DNA of 64,000 bases from Ignatzschineria indica (GCF_003121925.1 NZ_QEWR01000002.1:806001-870000); one strand, 5' to 3'. Positions 25,036-35,584 are shown, numbered from the stretch's first letter. Notes: generated by a model not told the origin, from the letters alone. Made by a program: numbers and translations.

Positions 25036-28000
25036 TTATTGTACCTGAAATTGGGGCATCTGCGCAGATTCTCTTTTTCTCCCACCAATAAAGAGATAGA
25101 TCACCGGCACGACAATTAAAGTTAGGAGTGTTCCAATACTCATCCCCCCAACGATAACCCAACCGATCGCTGATCTCGATTCAGCTCCTGCCCCTACAGA
25201 GAGCGCAAGCGGCACTGAACCTAAAACCATTGCGCCAGTTGTCATTAAGATCGGACGAAGTCGTAACGTTGCGGCTTCAACAATCGCCTCTCTCTTTGAG
25301 ATACCGGTTGCTCGAATCTGATTGGCAAACTCAACAATTAAAATACCATGCTTTGTAATCAACCCGACCAGTGTGACAAGACCGATCTGACTATAGATAT
25401 TGATCGATCCACCAGAGAGATAGAGCGCACCAAGAGCACCAAATCCCGCTAAAGGAACAGAGAGAAGAATAATAAAAGGGTCGATCCATGACTCAAATTG
25501 TGCCGCTAGCACAAGATAGATAAAGAGTAGTGCCATAACGAATATAAAGATCATCGAAGAACCTGACTCTAAAAATTCTCTTGATGAACCTTGATAATCG
25601 AGCATAGCATCAGGGATCACCTCACGGATAATCTCTTCGACAAGCGCAATTCCCTCACCTTGTGAAACACCTGATTGCAAGTTGGCAGAGATCGTCACAG
25701 AACGGAGCTTATTAAAGTGACGTAAATTTTGGGGCGCAATAGTCTCCGTTACCGTCACAATATTGGAGAGCGGTACCATTTCACCATATTTTGAACGAAC
25801 ATAGATCCCTTCTAGATCTCTTGGCTGACTCCGTTTTTGGGGATCGACCTGTACCATCACATCGTACTGCTCTGCCCCTTCCTTAAAACGAGTGACATTG
25901 CGCCCCCCTAAAGCCGACTCTAACGTTCTACCAACAACAGAGACATCGATCCCTAAAAGCGCTAGCTTCTCACGATCAACTGCTACCTCTAATTGTGGCG
26001 TATTCATTCGAAGATCATTATCAGGAGAGATTAGAAGGTCATTTTCTCGCATTCGCTCCATAATCTCTGTGACCTGCTGATCGAGTTTTTGAAAGCTCTC
26101 ATTCGAACGAATCACAATCTGAACATCTTTTGAATCCCCTCTCTGCCCTAACGATTGGGGATTACTGGCAAAAACGCGCAAACCGAGAGCAATATCTTGA
26201 AACCCTCGATTGAGTCGCGAGGTGATCTCCATCTGTGATTCCTCTCGATCATCCCAATCCGGTAGAGTAACAAAGCCTAAAGCCCCCATTGAGATTCCAG
26301 AGATCGCATAGACCACTGTCCCATCATCTAAGTTATCGAGGAGATACTCCTCAACTTCAGAAAAATAGCGATCGGTAAAATCAACCGTTGCCCCTTCCGG
26401 CGTAATCGCTGCTACACGGATCATTCCCCGATCTTCTGTCGGCGAAAGTTCCTGCGGTAACATTTGATAGAAGAGATAAGCGCCCCCTAAACAGGCGACC
26501 ATTCCCACTAAAACAAGATAGCGAAATTGCAGACAGAGACGGAGAATACGCCCATAAAATTGGGTCATCCCCTCTAATAGAGACTCGATCCATTGTGAAA
26601 TGGATGCAAAAAAGCTCCCAATAACACCCTTTTTCTGACTACTACTTTCTGGCTTGAGAAGACGGGAACACATCATCGGGGAGAGGGTTAATGCCGTAAA
26701 CCCTGAAATTAAGACCGTAATGGAGAGCGTTACGGCAAACTCCACAAAAAGCTGCCCGATTCTTCCCTGAGTAAAGGTGAGCGGTAGAAAAACTGCCGCA
26801 AGCGTAATCGTCATTGCAATAATGGCAAAACCGATCTCATTTGATCCTTTAAAAGCAGCTTCTATCGGAGATAATCCTTCAGCAATATGGCGATGGATAT
26901 TCTCTAACATCACAATCGCATCATCGACCACTAAACCGATCGCTAGAACAAAGGCTAGGAGCGTTAAGGTGTTGATCGAATAGTTAAGAAGATACATCGC
27001 AAAGAGCGTTCCGATCAGAGAGATCGGTACCGTTACCATCGGTATCAGTGTTGCACGCCAATCTCGCAAAAAGAGAAAGATAATCACTCCAACGAATAGC
27101 AGTGCCTCTACAATCGTATTGTAAACGGAGCTTAATGACTTATTGATAAAGACCGATGAATCTGAGGTTATAGCGATCTCCACATCTCCAGGAAGTGATT
27201 CTTGAAGCTGTGGTAGAAGCGCACGAATATCAGCTGATAATGTTAAAGGATTCGCAACTGACTGTTTAATAACCGCAACCCCTACCCCCGGCTTTCCATT
27301 AAGACGCGGACGAGAAGTTTCATCAACACCACCTAACTCCACTAATGCCACATCACTTAACCGGACAATCGGACGATTCTCCTCTGCGGCATTATCGGCA
27401 ACTTTAATAATGATATTGCGAAACTCTTCCACTTGATTGAGATCGGTCCGCGCAACAATTGAGAACTCTTGAGTAGAACTCTTAATGGTTCCTGCTGGAA
27501 TCTCCACATTCTGTGCGCGAAGTGCAGCTTCCACATCACTGACCGTCACATCGAGAATCGCTAATTTTTGTGGATCGATCCAGACACGCATCACCGGTTC
27601 TCGCCCACCCCAAAGTGTCACATTGGCAACCCCTTCCAATAACTCAATCTGCGGCTGGACAATCGTTTCGATCATCTTTGTCAATTCAATCGCATTATAT
27701 TGATCACTTGAGAGCGCTAAAATCACTACCGGGTCGGCATCAGAATCACTCTTTTGAATAATAGGGTCATCCACCTCATCGGGTAGCCCACGTTTTGCTC
27801 GAGCAACACGATCTCGCACATCATTGGCCGCTTCCTCAATATTTTTAGTGGGATTGAAGGTAATATTGATCGAGGAGAATCCTCGGCGGGAGTCAGATTG
27901 AATAAAGTCGATACCATCAATACTAGTGACCGCATCCTCAATCACTTTTGTGACCTGAGTTTCAACAATCTCAGGACTTGCTCCCTGATAACTCGTTCGA

Positions 28001-28140
28001 ATACTAATTATCGGCACATCAATATCGGGATACTCTCGAATCGAGATGCGATCTAAGCCGATCAAACCTAATAGAATTAAGAGGATGTTGATAACAATCG
28101 CAAAGACAGGACGTTTAATGGAGGTATCAGATAACTTCAT
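25036..28140 (-). CDS. RND efflux pump, inner-membrane permease
   Basis: The 1034-residue protein is a full-length HAE1-type RND permease (AcrB relatives are 1030-1050). It starts [18 protein letters not shown]; the proton-relay aspartates lie in [14 protein letters not shown] of helix 4; other blocks are [13 protein letters not shown] and [15 protein letters not shown]. It takes drugs or lipid-like compounds from the periplasm and outer leaflet and drives them out by proton flow. ATG 28140 is used because it begins at the first conserved residues and is four bases past the adaptor stop. No outer-membrane channel gene is nearby, so it must use one made elsewhere. Confidence 0.93.
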   Translation of the reverse strand: MKLSDTSIKRPVFAIVINILLILLGLIGLDRISIREYPDIDVPIISIRTSYQGASPEIVETQVTKVIEDAVTSIDGIDFIQSDSRRGFSSINITFNPTKNIEEAANDVRDRVARAKRGLPDEVDDPIIQKSDSDADPVVILALSSDQYNAIELTKMIETIVQPQIELLEGVANVTLWGGREPVMRVWIDPQKLAILDVTVSDVEAALRAQNVEIPAGTIKSSTQEFSIVARTDLNQVEEFRNIIIKVADNAAEENRPIVRLSDVALVELGGVDETSRPRLNGKPGVGVAVIKQSVANPLTLSADIRALLPQLQESLPGDVEIAITSDSSVFINKSLSSVYNTIVEALLFVGVIIFLFLRDWRATLIPMVTVPISLIGTLFAMYLLNYSINTLTLLAFVLAIGLVVDDAIVMLENIHRHIAEGLSPIEAAFKGSNEIGFAIIAMTITLAAVFLPLTFTQGRIGQLFVEFAVTLSITVLISGFTALTLSPMMCSRLLKPESSSQKKGVIGSFFASISQWIESLLEGMTQFYGRILRLCLQFRYLVLVGMVACLGGAYLFYQMLPQELSPTEDRGMIRVAAITPEGATVDFTDRYFSEVEEYLLDNLDDGTVVYAISGISMGALGFVTLPDWDDREESQMEITSRLNRGFQDIALGLRVFASNPQSLGQRGDSKDVQIVIRSNESFQKLDQQVTEIMERMRENDLLISPDNDLRMNTPQLEVAVDREKLALLGIDVSVVGRTLESALGGRNVTRFKEGAEQYDVMVQVDPQKRSQPRDLEGIYVRSKYGEMVPLSNIVTVTETIAPQNLRHFNKLRSVTISANLQSGVSQGEGIALVEEIIREVIPDAMLDYQGSSREFLESGSSMIFIFVMALLFIYLVLAAQFESWIDPFIILLSVPLAGFGALGALYLSGGSINIYSQIGLVTLVGLITKHGILIVEFANQIRATGISKREAIVEAATLRLRPILMTTGAMVLGSVPLALSVGAGAESRSAIGWVIVGGMSIGTLLTLIVVPVIYLFIGGRKRESAQMPQFQVQ

Positions 28141-28144
28141 TCTC

Positions 28145-29302
28145 TTACTCTCCTGCTGTTGCTGACTGAACGGATCTTGTTTCGGATCTTGTTTCGGATG
28201 ATTTTTCCACCCCAAGCTCGTCGGTTTCTAAAGCCTTATATTGCGCATCACCTAACTGCTGAAAAGTCGCTCCCGAGGCATCCTTCATCTTTGATCCCTC
28301 TTTTAGACGAATCTGCCCCGCTTTAACAACAACATCATCAGGCTGCAGTCCTGAAAGAATCTCTACACTAAAAGCGGAACGTTCACCAATCTCTACTGGT
28401 ACCAATTCAGCGATATAGACTCCCGCTTCATCACTCGCTTTCGCGCGATAGACAAATTGAGAGCCTTCAGAGGCAAAGATCGACTCTTCCGGAATAATAA
28501 TCACTTTGTAATTGAGAGGAACGAGAAGATTGAGTCGCGCAAAGGAGCCGGCAATCAAGGTTTGATCTTCATTATGAAAGCTCGCTAATACCGTTAAAGA
28601 ACGACCTTTCTGCTCAATTTCGGGGCTTACGGCATAGACTTCCCCTGTAAAGAGTCGGTTGGGATAATTATCCACCGTAAAATGAACATTTTGCCCCTTC
28701 TCTACCACATGGGCGACACGCTCAGGAATATTAAACTCTAAACGGAGTAGATCAATATTTAAAAGTCGGACAAGATCGGCCCCCGCTTGGACATAATCCC
28801 CTACCTCAACACTCTTTAAGCCCACCGTACCACTAAAGGGGGCATAGATAAAACGACGTTCATATTTGGCTCGTGAGATCTCCTCATTAGCGACCGCTTG
28901 CTCATACTCTGCTTGCGCAATATCTCGAGCTTGCGCAGTCGACCCACCGCGAGCGGCTAGTAATCGATCTAAATTCTGTTTAGCCAATTGACGTTTCGCT
29001 TCTCGCTCCTTCAATTCAGCAGCTTCAATCGCAGAATCAAGTTCGATAAGAAGATCGCCCTCTTCAACACTCTCTCCCTCTTTAAAAGCGATTTTAACAA
29101 TACGCCCTGCAGCTTCAGGGCGAATCATTGCTTCTTGATAAGGATAGAGAACACCCACTGCGTAGATCTCTTCATACTTATCTTCTAATAAGACCTCAGT
29201 TAACTCTACATGAGTCACTTTTGCCCATGCAGAAGTAGGTAATATGAGTAAGAGAGTACTCCATAATAATGCAACGACAACCGATCTATATGCGCTTAAC
29301 AT
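28145..29302 (-). CDS. RND efflux pump, periplasmic adaptor
   Basis: The 385-residue membrane-fusion protein links the permease to an outer-membrane channel. It has a signal peptide (residues 1-27, ending TSAWA, not a lipoprotein), a lipoyl-like half (RPEAAGRIVKIAFKEGESVE), a short helical hairpin rich in Ala/Glu/Arg, the second lipoyl half (FIYAPFSGTVGLKSVEVGDY), then beta-barrel and membrane-proximal domains. It lies four bases before the permease gene. Its C-terminus holds a 12-base duplication (28171-28182 and 28183-28194) that doubles SETR in SSETRSETRS. Confidence 0.92.
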   Translation of the reverse strand: MLSAYRSVVVALLWSTLLLILPTSAWAKVTHVELTEVLLEDKYEEIYAVGVLYPYQEAMIRPEAAGRIVKIAFKEGESVEEGDLLIELDSAIEAAELKEREAKRQLAKQNLDRLLAARGGSTAQARDIAQAEYEQAVANEEISRAKYERRFIYAPFSGTVGLKSVEVGDYVQAGADLVRLLNIDLLRLEFNIPERVAHVVEKGQNVHFTVDNYPNRLFTGEVYAVSPEIEQKGRSLTVLASFHNEDQTLIAGSFARLNLLVPLNYKVIIIPEESIFASEGSQFVYRAKASDEAGVYIAELVPVEIGERSAFSVEILSGLQPDDVVVKAGQIRLKEGSKMKDASGATFQQLGDAQYKALETDELGVEKSSETRSETRSVQSATAGE

Positions 29303-29724
29303 CTACAAGTTCCCATCTAATTGAGTGGTATTGAATTGGTTCATCTTAAAATTGATCCTATAAGAATCCAGGATTCATCTGGATCAATAATATTTGTAAT
29401 ATTTGTAATATTTATAAGATTTGATAATGATGATTTCTAACTTAGTATAAACTCATCTAAACAAGAAGTAGACACAATGAACCTTAAGAGAATCTTAAAC
29501 TCCTCTCTTTAAGAGCATTCTTCATCCAATAAAAAAGTTGAGGAAGGAAGAAAGATATTGATCAATAACCTTACCTAATAATTTTATCGAAAATCTTAAC
29601 CAACCATCTTAACCAATAAGATAAACAGGATAATGATTGACTTGCGATTACGCCTCTTACAATGTTTCCCTTACGATTACTGATCTTGCGATTACTGATA
29701 TCACAACTATTAATCTTATAATGG
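29303..29724. other. Intergenic region with short repeats
   Basis: The 422 bases between the RND adaptor start and the AI-2E family stop are AT-rich. Three 9-base units around AATATTTGT are at 29388-29414, and GATTACTGATCTTGC-like copies are near 29675-29700. No gene is seen. Confidence 0.55.
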
Positions 29725-30807
29725 CTAGTCTGATGATTGATGATCTTGAATATTTTGGCTTATTAAGGTCTCTTCATGCACCCATTCGCGCCAAAGAGCA
29801 ACAAGTAATGCCATCACAACAGGCCCAATAAAGAGTCCGATAATCCCCATTGTCTTAACACCCCCTACCAACCCTAAAATCGTTGGTAAGAAAGGAAGTT
29901 TAACAGATCCACCCACTAACCGAGGACGAATCGTCTTATCGACAATAAAGAGCTGCATCCCCCCCCAACAGAAGAGGATAATTCCATGTGTATACTCCCC
30001 AGTTCCAGCTAAATAGAGGGAGACCATCGTCATCGAGAGGGGAGCACCTCCTGGAATGAGAGCGAAAATACCGGTAATAATCCCCAATGTGACCGGCATA
30101 GGTGCGCCAACAAAGTAATAGACAATACCAAAAACAATCCCCTCTCCGATAGCAATAATCACCATTCCAGAAACGGTTGAACTCACTAAAGTGGGAACAA
30201 TTCGAGAAATTCTTTTCCATCTTCCCGGGAAAACTCGTTCTCCTACCTTATCAAGCTGCCGACTAAAACGTCGACCATCTTTATAACAGAAGAAGAGAAT
30301 AATCATCATAAAGAGGATCGTAAAGCCTAAAGCACTAAAACTCTTTGTAACAGAGCGAGTGACTGTTGCGAGATACCCTAATTTGGCCAAACCGATCTCG
30401 GCAAAGAAATCATGAATTCCATTAGGCGTTCCGAGGTAGGTCATCCAGTAAGTATTGATCTGATCACCATAGGGGAGATTTAAGACCCAATTGGGCGTTG
30501 GGATTCCAAAGGTATTCGCTTCAATTAACCAAGCGCGCAGAAGAATCACCTCACCGTAGAGATAATGGACCAACCAAAAGAAGGGAATGATGATCACTAA
30601 AACAATAAAAGCGGTCGCAAGGGAGGCCGAGATCATCGTATTTCCCCTGCAAAACCGCACTAAATCTGAGTAAGGACGCCATGTCACAAAAGTGATAATC
30701 ATCGCGCCCAATGCTGGAACTAAAAAGCCATGGAAGAAGACAACACCCAGCACTAAAATTAAGATAATAATCCACTTCGCCACTGGGTTTGCTGTCAATG
30801 CTTGCAT
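29725..30807 (-). CDS. AI-2E family transporter (PerM/YdiK-like)
   Basis: The 360-residue inner-membrane protein has about seven helices and the family blocks FALIPGGAPLSM, VDKTIRPRLVGGSVKLPFLP and GLFIGPVVMALLVALWREW. The family is named for AI-2 export but also contains Na+/H+ antiporters and permeases of unknown cargo, so the substrate here is open. It stands alone, 160 bases from greA. Confidence 0.87.
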   Translation of the reverse strand: MQALTANPVAKWIIILILVLGVVFFHGFLVPALGAMIITFVTWRPYSDLVRFCRGNTMISASLATAFIVLVIIIPFFWLVHYLYGEVILLRAWLIEANTFGIPTPNWVLNLPYGDQINTYWMTYLGTPNGIHDFFAEIGLAKLGYLATVTRSVTKSFSALGFTILFMMIILFFCYKDGRRFSRQLDKVGERVFPGRWKRISRIVPTLVSSTVSGMVIIAIGEGIVFGIVYYFVGAPMPVTLGIITGIFALIPGGAPLSMTMVSLYLAGTGEYTHGIILFCWGGMQLFIVDKTIRPRLVGGSVKLPFLPTILGLVGGVKTMGIIGLFIGPVVMALLVALWREWVHEETLISQNIQDHQSSD

Positions 30808-30912
30808 AATTCTTCTTCCTGCTATCTATTGATGAGTATTGATAGAATTCGCCTAGACACTACGCCTTATCGGCACAACGATTTAAGCGCTCTATTAAGA
30901 TCTTCGATGAAG

Positions 30913-30939
30913 CTCATATAACTCATATAACTCATATAA
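30913..30939. repeat. 9-bp tandem repeat downstream of greA
   Basis: Three perfect tandem copies of CTCATATAA fill 30913-30939, 28 bases from the greA stop codon. Confidence 0.85.
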
Positions 30940-30966
30940 AAATATATGAACTCTCTTAAAACTCTC

Positions 30967-31443
30967 TTAAATATGCTCAACGCTGATCACTTCATATTCG
31001 CGATCACCGCCAGGTGTTTTAATCACAATCAGATCATCAACCTCTTTTCCGATCAATGCTCTTGCAATAGGTGATGCGATCGAGAGCTTATTCTTCTTCA
31101 CATCTGCTTCATGTTCACCTACGATCTGGTAAGTCACCTCTTTATCTTCTGAAAGATCAAAAAGCGTTACCGTTACGCCAAAGATTATTTTACCACTATT
31201 AGGGATCTCTGTAATATCAATTACCTGTGCATTTGCCAATCTTGCTTCAAAATCGGCAATACGCCCTTCGATAAAACTCTGCTCTTCTCTTGCTGCATGG
31301 TATTCCGCATTCTCTTTGAGATCTCCATGCTCCCTTGCTGTTGCAATCGCTTCAATAACTCGAGGTCTTTGCACTTGTTTAAGTTCATCTAATTCACGAC
31401 GAAGCGCTTCTGCGCCCGCTTTAGTCATGGGGTATTTATTCAT
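30967..31443 (-). CDS. greA: Transcription elongation factor GreA
   Basis: GreA (158 residues) enters the RNA polymerase channel and stimulates cleavage of backtracked RNA. The N-terminal coiled coil carries the acidic tip in [19 protein letters not shown] (Asp and Glu that hold the metal), and the C-terminal FKBP-like domain ends [17 protein letters not shown] and [14 protein letters not shown]. Length matches E. coli (158). carB, a frequent neighbour, is absent. Confidence 0.97.
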   Translation of the reverse strand: MNKYPMTKAGAEALRRELDELKQVQRPRVIEAIATAREHGDLKENAEYHAAREEQSFIEGRIADFEARLANAQVIDITEIPNSGKIIFGVTVTLFDLSEDKEVTYQIVGEHEADVKKNKLSIASPIARALIGKEVDDLIVIKTPGGDREYEVISVEHI

Positions 31444-31481
31444 TCAGTAACATCCTTTATTTTTTATTCTTATCTAAATAA

Positions 31482-31520
31482 TTCCAAATCCAATTGATAG
31501 CTCATGTTCAGCTATCAATT
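31482..31520 (-). terminator. Hairpin between gloA and greA
   Basis: AATTGATAGCT (31492-31502) and AGCTATCAATT (31510-31520) form a perfect 11-bp stem with a 7-base loop, 27 bases past the gloA stop on the minus strand. The tail is only moderately T-rich (GGATTTGG), so termination may be weak. Confidence 0.55.
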
Positions 31521-31546
31521 GAACTATGAACTATTTTGGGATTAAC

Positions 31547-31966
31547 TTACCACCAGCCTACATTCTCCATATCTTTCCAAGGAGCCGCCGGTGCTTTTGG
31601 CTCACCTTTTTGAAGTAACTCGATCGAGATATCATCTGGCGTTCTAAAGAAAGCCATCCAACCATCTCTTGGAGGAACATTGATTTCGATGCCGGCATCC
31701 ATAGCACGCTGACACACTTCATAGATATCATCAACCTCAAAGGCTAAGTGTCCAAAAGCACGACCAATGCCATACTCCTCTTTAGAATCCCAATTGTAGG
31801 TCAATTCAATCTCAACATCCTGCCCTTCACAAGCTAAGTAAACGAGTGTGCATTCCCACTGCGGATACTCTTTTCGACGAGTCTCTTTCAATCCTAAAAT
31901 TTCAGTGAAAAACTTGATCGACTGCTCTAGATCCGTTACTCGAATCATTGTGTGTAAAAATCGCAT
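31547..31966 (-). CDS. gloA: Lactoylglutathione lyase (glyoxalase I)
   Basis: GloA (139 residues) turns the methylglyoxal-glutathione adduct into S-lactoylglutathione. The metal ligands fit the family: His5 in LHTMIRVTDLEQSIKFF, Glu in VEIELTYNWD, His in FGHLAFEVDD and Glu in DISIELLQK. The length is near the nickel-dependent E. coli enzyme (135), without the long insertions of zinc types. ATG follows an AGGAGAA site. It is a single-gene unit between hairpins. Confidence 0.94.
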   Translation of the reverse strand: MRFLHTMIRVTDLEQSIKFFTEILGLKETRRKEYPQWECTLVYLACEGQDVEIELTYNWDSKEEYGIGRAFGHLAFEVDDIYEVCQRAMDAGIEINVPPRDGWMAFFRTPDDISIELLQKGEPKAPAAPWKDMENVGWW

Positions 31967-31981
31967 AATATTTTCTCCTAA

Positions 31982-32018
31982 AAAAGATAACGGGTATGAT
32001 CTATAGTCTCATACCCGT
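31982..32018 (-). terminator. Terminator of the cytochrome c gene
   Basis: ACGGGTATGA (31990-31999) and TCATACCCGT (32009-32018) form a perfect 10-bp stem with a 9-base loop. On the minus strand a TATCTTTTTT tail follows. Confidence 0.85.
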
Positions 32019-32089
32019 CCATTACAACATACTATTATGACATATGTGGTACGGGATTTCTCCTATCCACATATCTCTGCGATAGAAGT

Positions 32090-32734
32090 TTACTCTTTTT
32101 TCTCTGCAGCTTCACTCTCTACAGCTTCTTGTTCAATCGCTTCTTTTTCCACAAGCTCTGCATCTTCTGTTTCAACAGCCTTCACTTCTGGCTCTCCTAC
32201 TACTGCATCAGTTGCGCTCTCTTCAGCGACGATATCTTCAGCGGGATCATTAGCAGCAACTTCGATACCGCTCTTCGCTAACATGAAGTCTACAGTGTTG
32301 ATCACCTCTTCATCTGTTAAGCGTGGGTCGCCCCCTTTCGCTGGCATCAAGTTACGACCTTTAATCGCACTTGTGTGAAGTCCATCAAGACCTCTTTCAC
32401 TAAATCTTGATGCCCAAGCAGAGTTATCCCCTGTTAACGGGGCATCATTAAGCCCTGTATCATGACAGCTTGCACAGAGTGCGGCATATACATCTTGAGG
32501 AGCTTTAGCCTTTACGACATCCGATACTAAATTCCCTGTATTGACACGCCCATAGGGTGTTAAACGCTCCGCTACGAGCTCTCTATCATTAAATGGTTTA
32601 CCGTTAATATCAGTATTGTTACTAATAAATTTTACAAATGAGATCACTAATACCACGACAATTGTCAATAATGATAGCGATGCTAATATAGTTAGTAACG
32701 AAAATGTAAACTTATCTGACTGCTGATTTTGCAC
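32090..32734 (-). CDS. Membrane-anchored cytochrome c5-like protein
   Basis: The 214-residue protein has an uncleaved membrane helix (about 13-37), a linker, and one c-type heme domain: CASCH at 87-91 in YAALCASCHDTGLNDAPLTG and a likely axial methionine in GRNLMPAKGG. This is the cytochrome c5 pattern, electron carriers in the periplasm serving terminal oxidases or other reductases. After the domain comes a 60-residue acidic tail rich in Glu, Ala and Val ending AEKKE, which is not part of the heme fold. Its partner is not identifiable from the neighbours. Confidence 0.88.
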   Translation of the reverse strand: MQNQQSDKFTFSLLTILASLSLLTIVVVLVISFVKFISNNTDINGKPFNDRELVAERLTPYGRVNTGNLVSDVVKAKAPQDVYAALCASCHDTGLNDAPLTGDNSAWASRFSERGLDGLHTSAIKGRNLMPAKGGDPRLTDEEVINTVDFMLAKSGIEVAANDPAEDIVAEESATDAVVGEPEVKAVETEDAELVEKEAIEQEAVESEAAEKKE

Positions 32735-32848
32735 GATCTGCTCCTAGAAAATACAAGCCATTTTTATAATTTGAATGATTCAATACCCGTCAATGATAAA
32801 TCAACTTGTTATCTTTTACTAGTGTACTAAATCAAAGAAACGCGCTTT

Positions 32849-33412
32849 TTATTTTGCAACAATTACTTGCGCGGCTCTAATGAGTCGGTCATTTAATAGA
32901 TAACCATTTTGTGCGACCGTAATGATCTGATTAGTCTCATATCCATCATGAGGAATCATTGAGATTGCCTGATGAAGTTCTGGATTGAGTTTCTCCCCTT
33001 CTGGTCTGATCTGTTTGACACCATATTTTTCACAAACCCCAAGGAGCATCTTATACATCAATTGTGATCCCTCTCTGAAACGTTTCAACTCTTCAGATGA
33101 GTTCTCATCAACCGCCTTCATCTCTAATTCCATCGCATCAATAATAGGAAGAAGGTCTTTTACAAATTTATCGAGTGCATATTTATGTGCATTAGCGACA
33201 TCAATCTCTGCACGTCTTGTAATATTTTGTGCTTCGGCTACCGCACGGATATATTGATCATATAGCGCTTCTTTTTCCGCTTTTAATGTCTCAATCTCAT
33301 CAGCGACATCGGTAGCATTTTCATCTTGAGCCTCTTCGAGGATCTCATCTTCTACAATCATCTCTTCTCTATTTTCTTGAGCTTCTGTCTCAGTTAATTT
33401 CTCTTTTGTCAT
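32849..33412 (-). CDS. grpE: Nucleotide exchange factor GrpE
   Basis: GrpE (187 residues from this start) releases ADP from DnaK. A Glu-rich N-terminal part is followed by the long helix KEALYDQYIRAVAEAQNITRR, then FVKDLLPIIDAMELEM and the C-terminal beta domain with LNPELHQAISMIP and GYLLNDRLIRAAQVIVAK. I use ATG 33412; the frame is open to 33457, but a TATAAT box lies at 33449-33454, so a transcript from it would start inside that extension. dnaK and dnaJ are not adjacent. I saw no convincing sigma-32 promoter. Confidence 0.95.
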   Translation of the reverse strand: MTKEKLTETEAQENREEMIVEDEILEEAQDENATDVADEIETLKAEKEALYDQYIRAVAEAQNITRRAEIDVANAHKYALDKFVKDLLPIIDAMELEMKAVDENSSEELKRFREGSQLMYKMLLGVCEKYGVKQIRPEGEKLNPELHQAISMIPHDGYETNQIITVAQNGYLLNDRLIRAAQVIVAK

Positions 33413-33448
33413 GACTATCTCCCATTTATCTATTGAATAATGTACAAC

Positions 33449-33454
33449 ATTATA
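33449..33454 (-). promoter_or_regulatory. Candidate -10 box of grpE
   Basis: TATAAT on the minus strand, preceded by TTG, lies 37 bases before the grpE start. The -35 region is weak and does not look like a heat-shock sigma-32 promoter. Confidence 0.45.
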
Positions 33455-33617
33455 CAATGAAAATGTTGCGAATATTGCTCTCTCGTCCCAAACATCTCAA
33501 CTAAAGTGATTTACAACACCTAAAGTTAAAACTCTAACATCTAAAAACCCAACGTTTTAAAATCTTAGTAAAGACTGATTAGAACCATTAAGGCTCACTA
33601 AAACTTACTAAAGCTTA

Positions 33618-33833
33618 TTAAAGTTCATCGAGATCATCATCAAGAAGTAGATCATCGAAACTGTCGAGATCAAACTCTTTAGCAAGCTTCTTCTGAAGTG
33701 CTCGCTCTTCTCGAATCGCCTCAATACTTCTCCATGCTTGGGATTTACTGCCCTTTACATCACTGACATCAGGAACATCTTCTTCAATGATATCCTCGTC
33801 ATCTAATAAATCATCATCATAATCGTTAGACAT
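33618..33833 (-). CDS. Small acidic protein, possibly PA3496-like
   Basis: The 71-residue soluble protein is very acidic: it opens SNDYDDDLLDDEDIIEED and ends DSFDDLLLDDDLDEL, with a basic helix SQAWRSIEAIREERALQKKL in the middle. The middle part resembles the RRxIExxxEERxL motif of the PA3496 family, whose function is unclear to me, so this name is tentative. AAGGAG lies ten bases before ATG 33833; an upstream ATG at 33857 lacks that support. It is 205 bases upstream of grpE. Confidence 0.7.
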   Translation of the reverse strand: MSNDYDDDLLDDEDIIEEDVPDVSDVKGSKSQAWRSIEAIREERALQKKLAKEFDLDSFDDLLLDDDLDEL

Positions 33834-34549
33834 CGCTAAACTCCTTCTAAACAGCAAATATTATTTTCTCTGCATGCTTATATAATATTTAAAAATAAAT
33901 GCAAGACTTTTCTAATAATTTTCTTCTCTACCGGCCCAACGACTCTCATCTTTCCGACCGAGTCGACCAATATCAACCACAACTCAAGAGAGGAGAGATC
34001 TTTTTAGAGCCTCTCTTTAAAATGTAAAATTAGATGCTCAACTCATACTCATTAAGCTGTCCCTAATATGAGGATTCTATCCTCAAAGACAAGTATCTGA
34101 ATAAAAAAGAGTCATTGTCATAAAAGAAGAGACACTATCAACAAAATAGCGCACTCAAATAGCAGAAATCAGTGTATTGCTATAAAACTACAAAGAATTG
34201 TCAATTCCAGATACAATGCATGCACTTTCCCTTTTTAGTTATCGTTAGATTCTCGCTAAAAGCCTCTTTAAAAACAATTTATGTGGAATTTAAATAAGCT
34301 TTAAACGCCACTTAAATATCTCTATTAAATGCCTCTATTAAGTACCACTATTACAATGCCACTGATCAGATAGGGCTATTAAAAAGCACAAAGAGAGCCT
34401 ATCGAAGAGCTATCGACCACTCTATCGAGTCGTCACCGACCATTTGTCGAGCATTGACCAATCACTCACCGATAATATCGGCGACTAAAAAAGGGATTAT
34501 TAAATTAAATTTACACCCAAATCAAACAGCAGAAAGGAGCTATTTAGAT
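33834..34549. other. Divergent intergenic region before corA
   Basis: This 716-base AT-rich gap separates the small acidic gene from corA. It holds an 8-bp stem AAGAGAGG / CCTCTCTT (33986-34017) without a T tail, and CTATTAA-type near-repeats around 34320-34370. The frame in front of corA is open to 34454, but I see no gene here. Confidence 0.5.
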
Positions 34550-35584
34550 ATGATTTCAGGATTTGTTCTCACAGAGAATCGCTTACACCAAATCTCAATT
34601 CAAAATCAGAATGACTTTAGAGATGAGATGATCTGGATCGATCTCGTTGATCCCACAGATGAGGAGCGTAGCCTTGTTGAAGAACATTTTAAACTTGAGC
34701 TTCCAGAGAAAGCTGAAATCAAAGATATCGAGGCTTCCGCTCGTTTTTATGAGGATGAAGATGGGCTACATGTTCACAGCTTCTTTCTGAATGATTTTGA
34801 TAATAGTGCGCGCAACATCACGGTGGCATTCTCAATTAAGAACAATCGCCTCTTTACGATCCATGAAGAGGATCTCTCCGCATTTAGACTCTATCGCCTT
34901 CGTGCAAGACAGGTTCAACTAGAGTTAACGAATGGCAAAGTTGATGTGATGAATATCTTAATTGGACTACATGAAACGGCTATTGAGCATGTTGCCGATG
35001 TTTTAGAACGAATCTATGCCGAACTTGAAAATACAAGCCCTTATGTTTTAGCGCTTGATGAGAAAGATGATAATAAAAAAGAGAAGAAGGGAGAAAAACG
35101 CCGCCGCTTAGAATCTCAAGATGATGAGAGCGACAAAGAGCCAACAATGGAGGAGGTTCTTCAAAATATTGCCCTTCAAGAAGATATGAATGGTAAAGCA
35201 CGCCTCTCTCTGATGGATACGCGTCGCTCATTCTCCTTCCTAATGAGAACCCAACTTCTTAGCGAACAGCAAAAAAATGATGTCAGAGAGATTTTACAGG
35301 ATCTCGAGTCATTAACAGGGCATACCACCTTTCTCTTCGACAAAGTGAACTTCCTGCTCGATGCGGCTACCGGAAAGATCTCTCTTGAACAGAGTCGAAT
35401 TATCAAGATCTTCTCAATTGCATCTGTTGTCTTTCTCCCACCAACACTCATTGCAAGTATCTACGGAATGAACTTCCCGATGCCAGAACTCAATTACGCG
35501 ATTAGCTATCCCCTCTCTATCGGTGCAATGATTCTCTCTGGAATCGCCCCCTACCTCCTCTTTAAACGCAAAGGTTGGCTCTAA
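34550..35584 (+). CDS. corA: CorA-family magnesium transporter
   Basis: CorA (344 residues) is the pentameric channel for Mg2+ (and Co2+, Ni2+). The C-terminal pair of helices is clear, with the selectivity motif GMN in IYGMNFPMPELNY between them and a basic end LLFKRKGWL. The N-terminal cytoplasmic domain and long stalk helix precede it. Between FYEDEDG... and the stalk helix there is an extra stretch of about 35 highly charged residues (DEKDDNKKEKKGEKRRR and on), which makes the protein longer than E. coli CorA (316). AGAAAGGAG lies ten bases before ATG 34550, which I prefer to 34454. Confidence 0.93.
   Translation: MISGFVLTENRLHQISIQNQNDFRDEMIWIDLVDPTDEERSLVEEHFKLELPEKAEIKDIEASARFYEDEDGLHVHSFFLNDFDNSARNITVAFSIKNNRLFTIHEEDLSAFRLYRLRARQVQLELTNGKVDVMNILIGLHETAIEHVADVLERIYAELENTSPYVLALDEKDDNKKEKKGEKRRRLESQDDESDKEPTMEEVLQNIALQEDMNGKARLSLMDTRRSFSFLMRTQLLSEQQKNDVREILQDLESLTGHTTFLFDKVNFLLDAATGKISLEQSRIIKIFSIASVVFLPPTLIASIYGMNFPMPELNYAISYPLSIGAMILSGIAPYLLFKRKGWL

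Noticed and set aside
33413-33500. Possible heat-shock (sigma-32) promoter before grpE.
   Set aside because: No CCCCAT-type -10 at the right distance from a CTTGAAA-type -35; a TATAAT box fits better.
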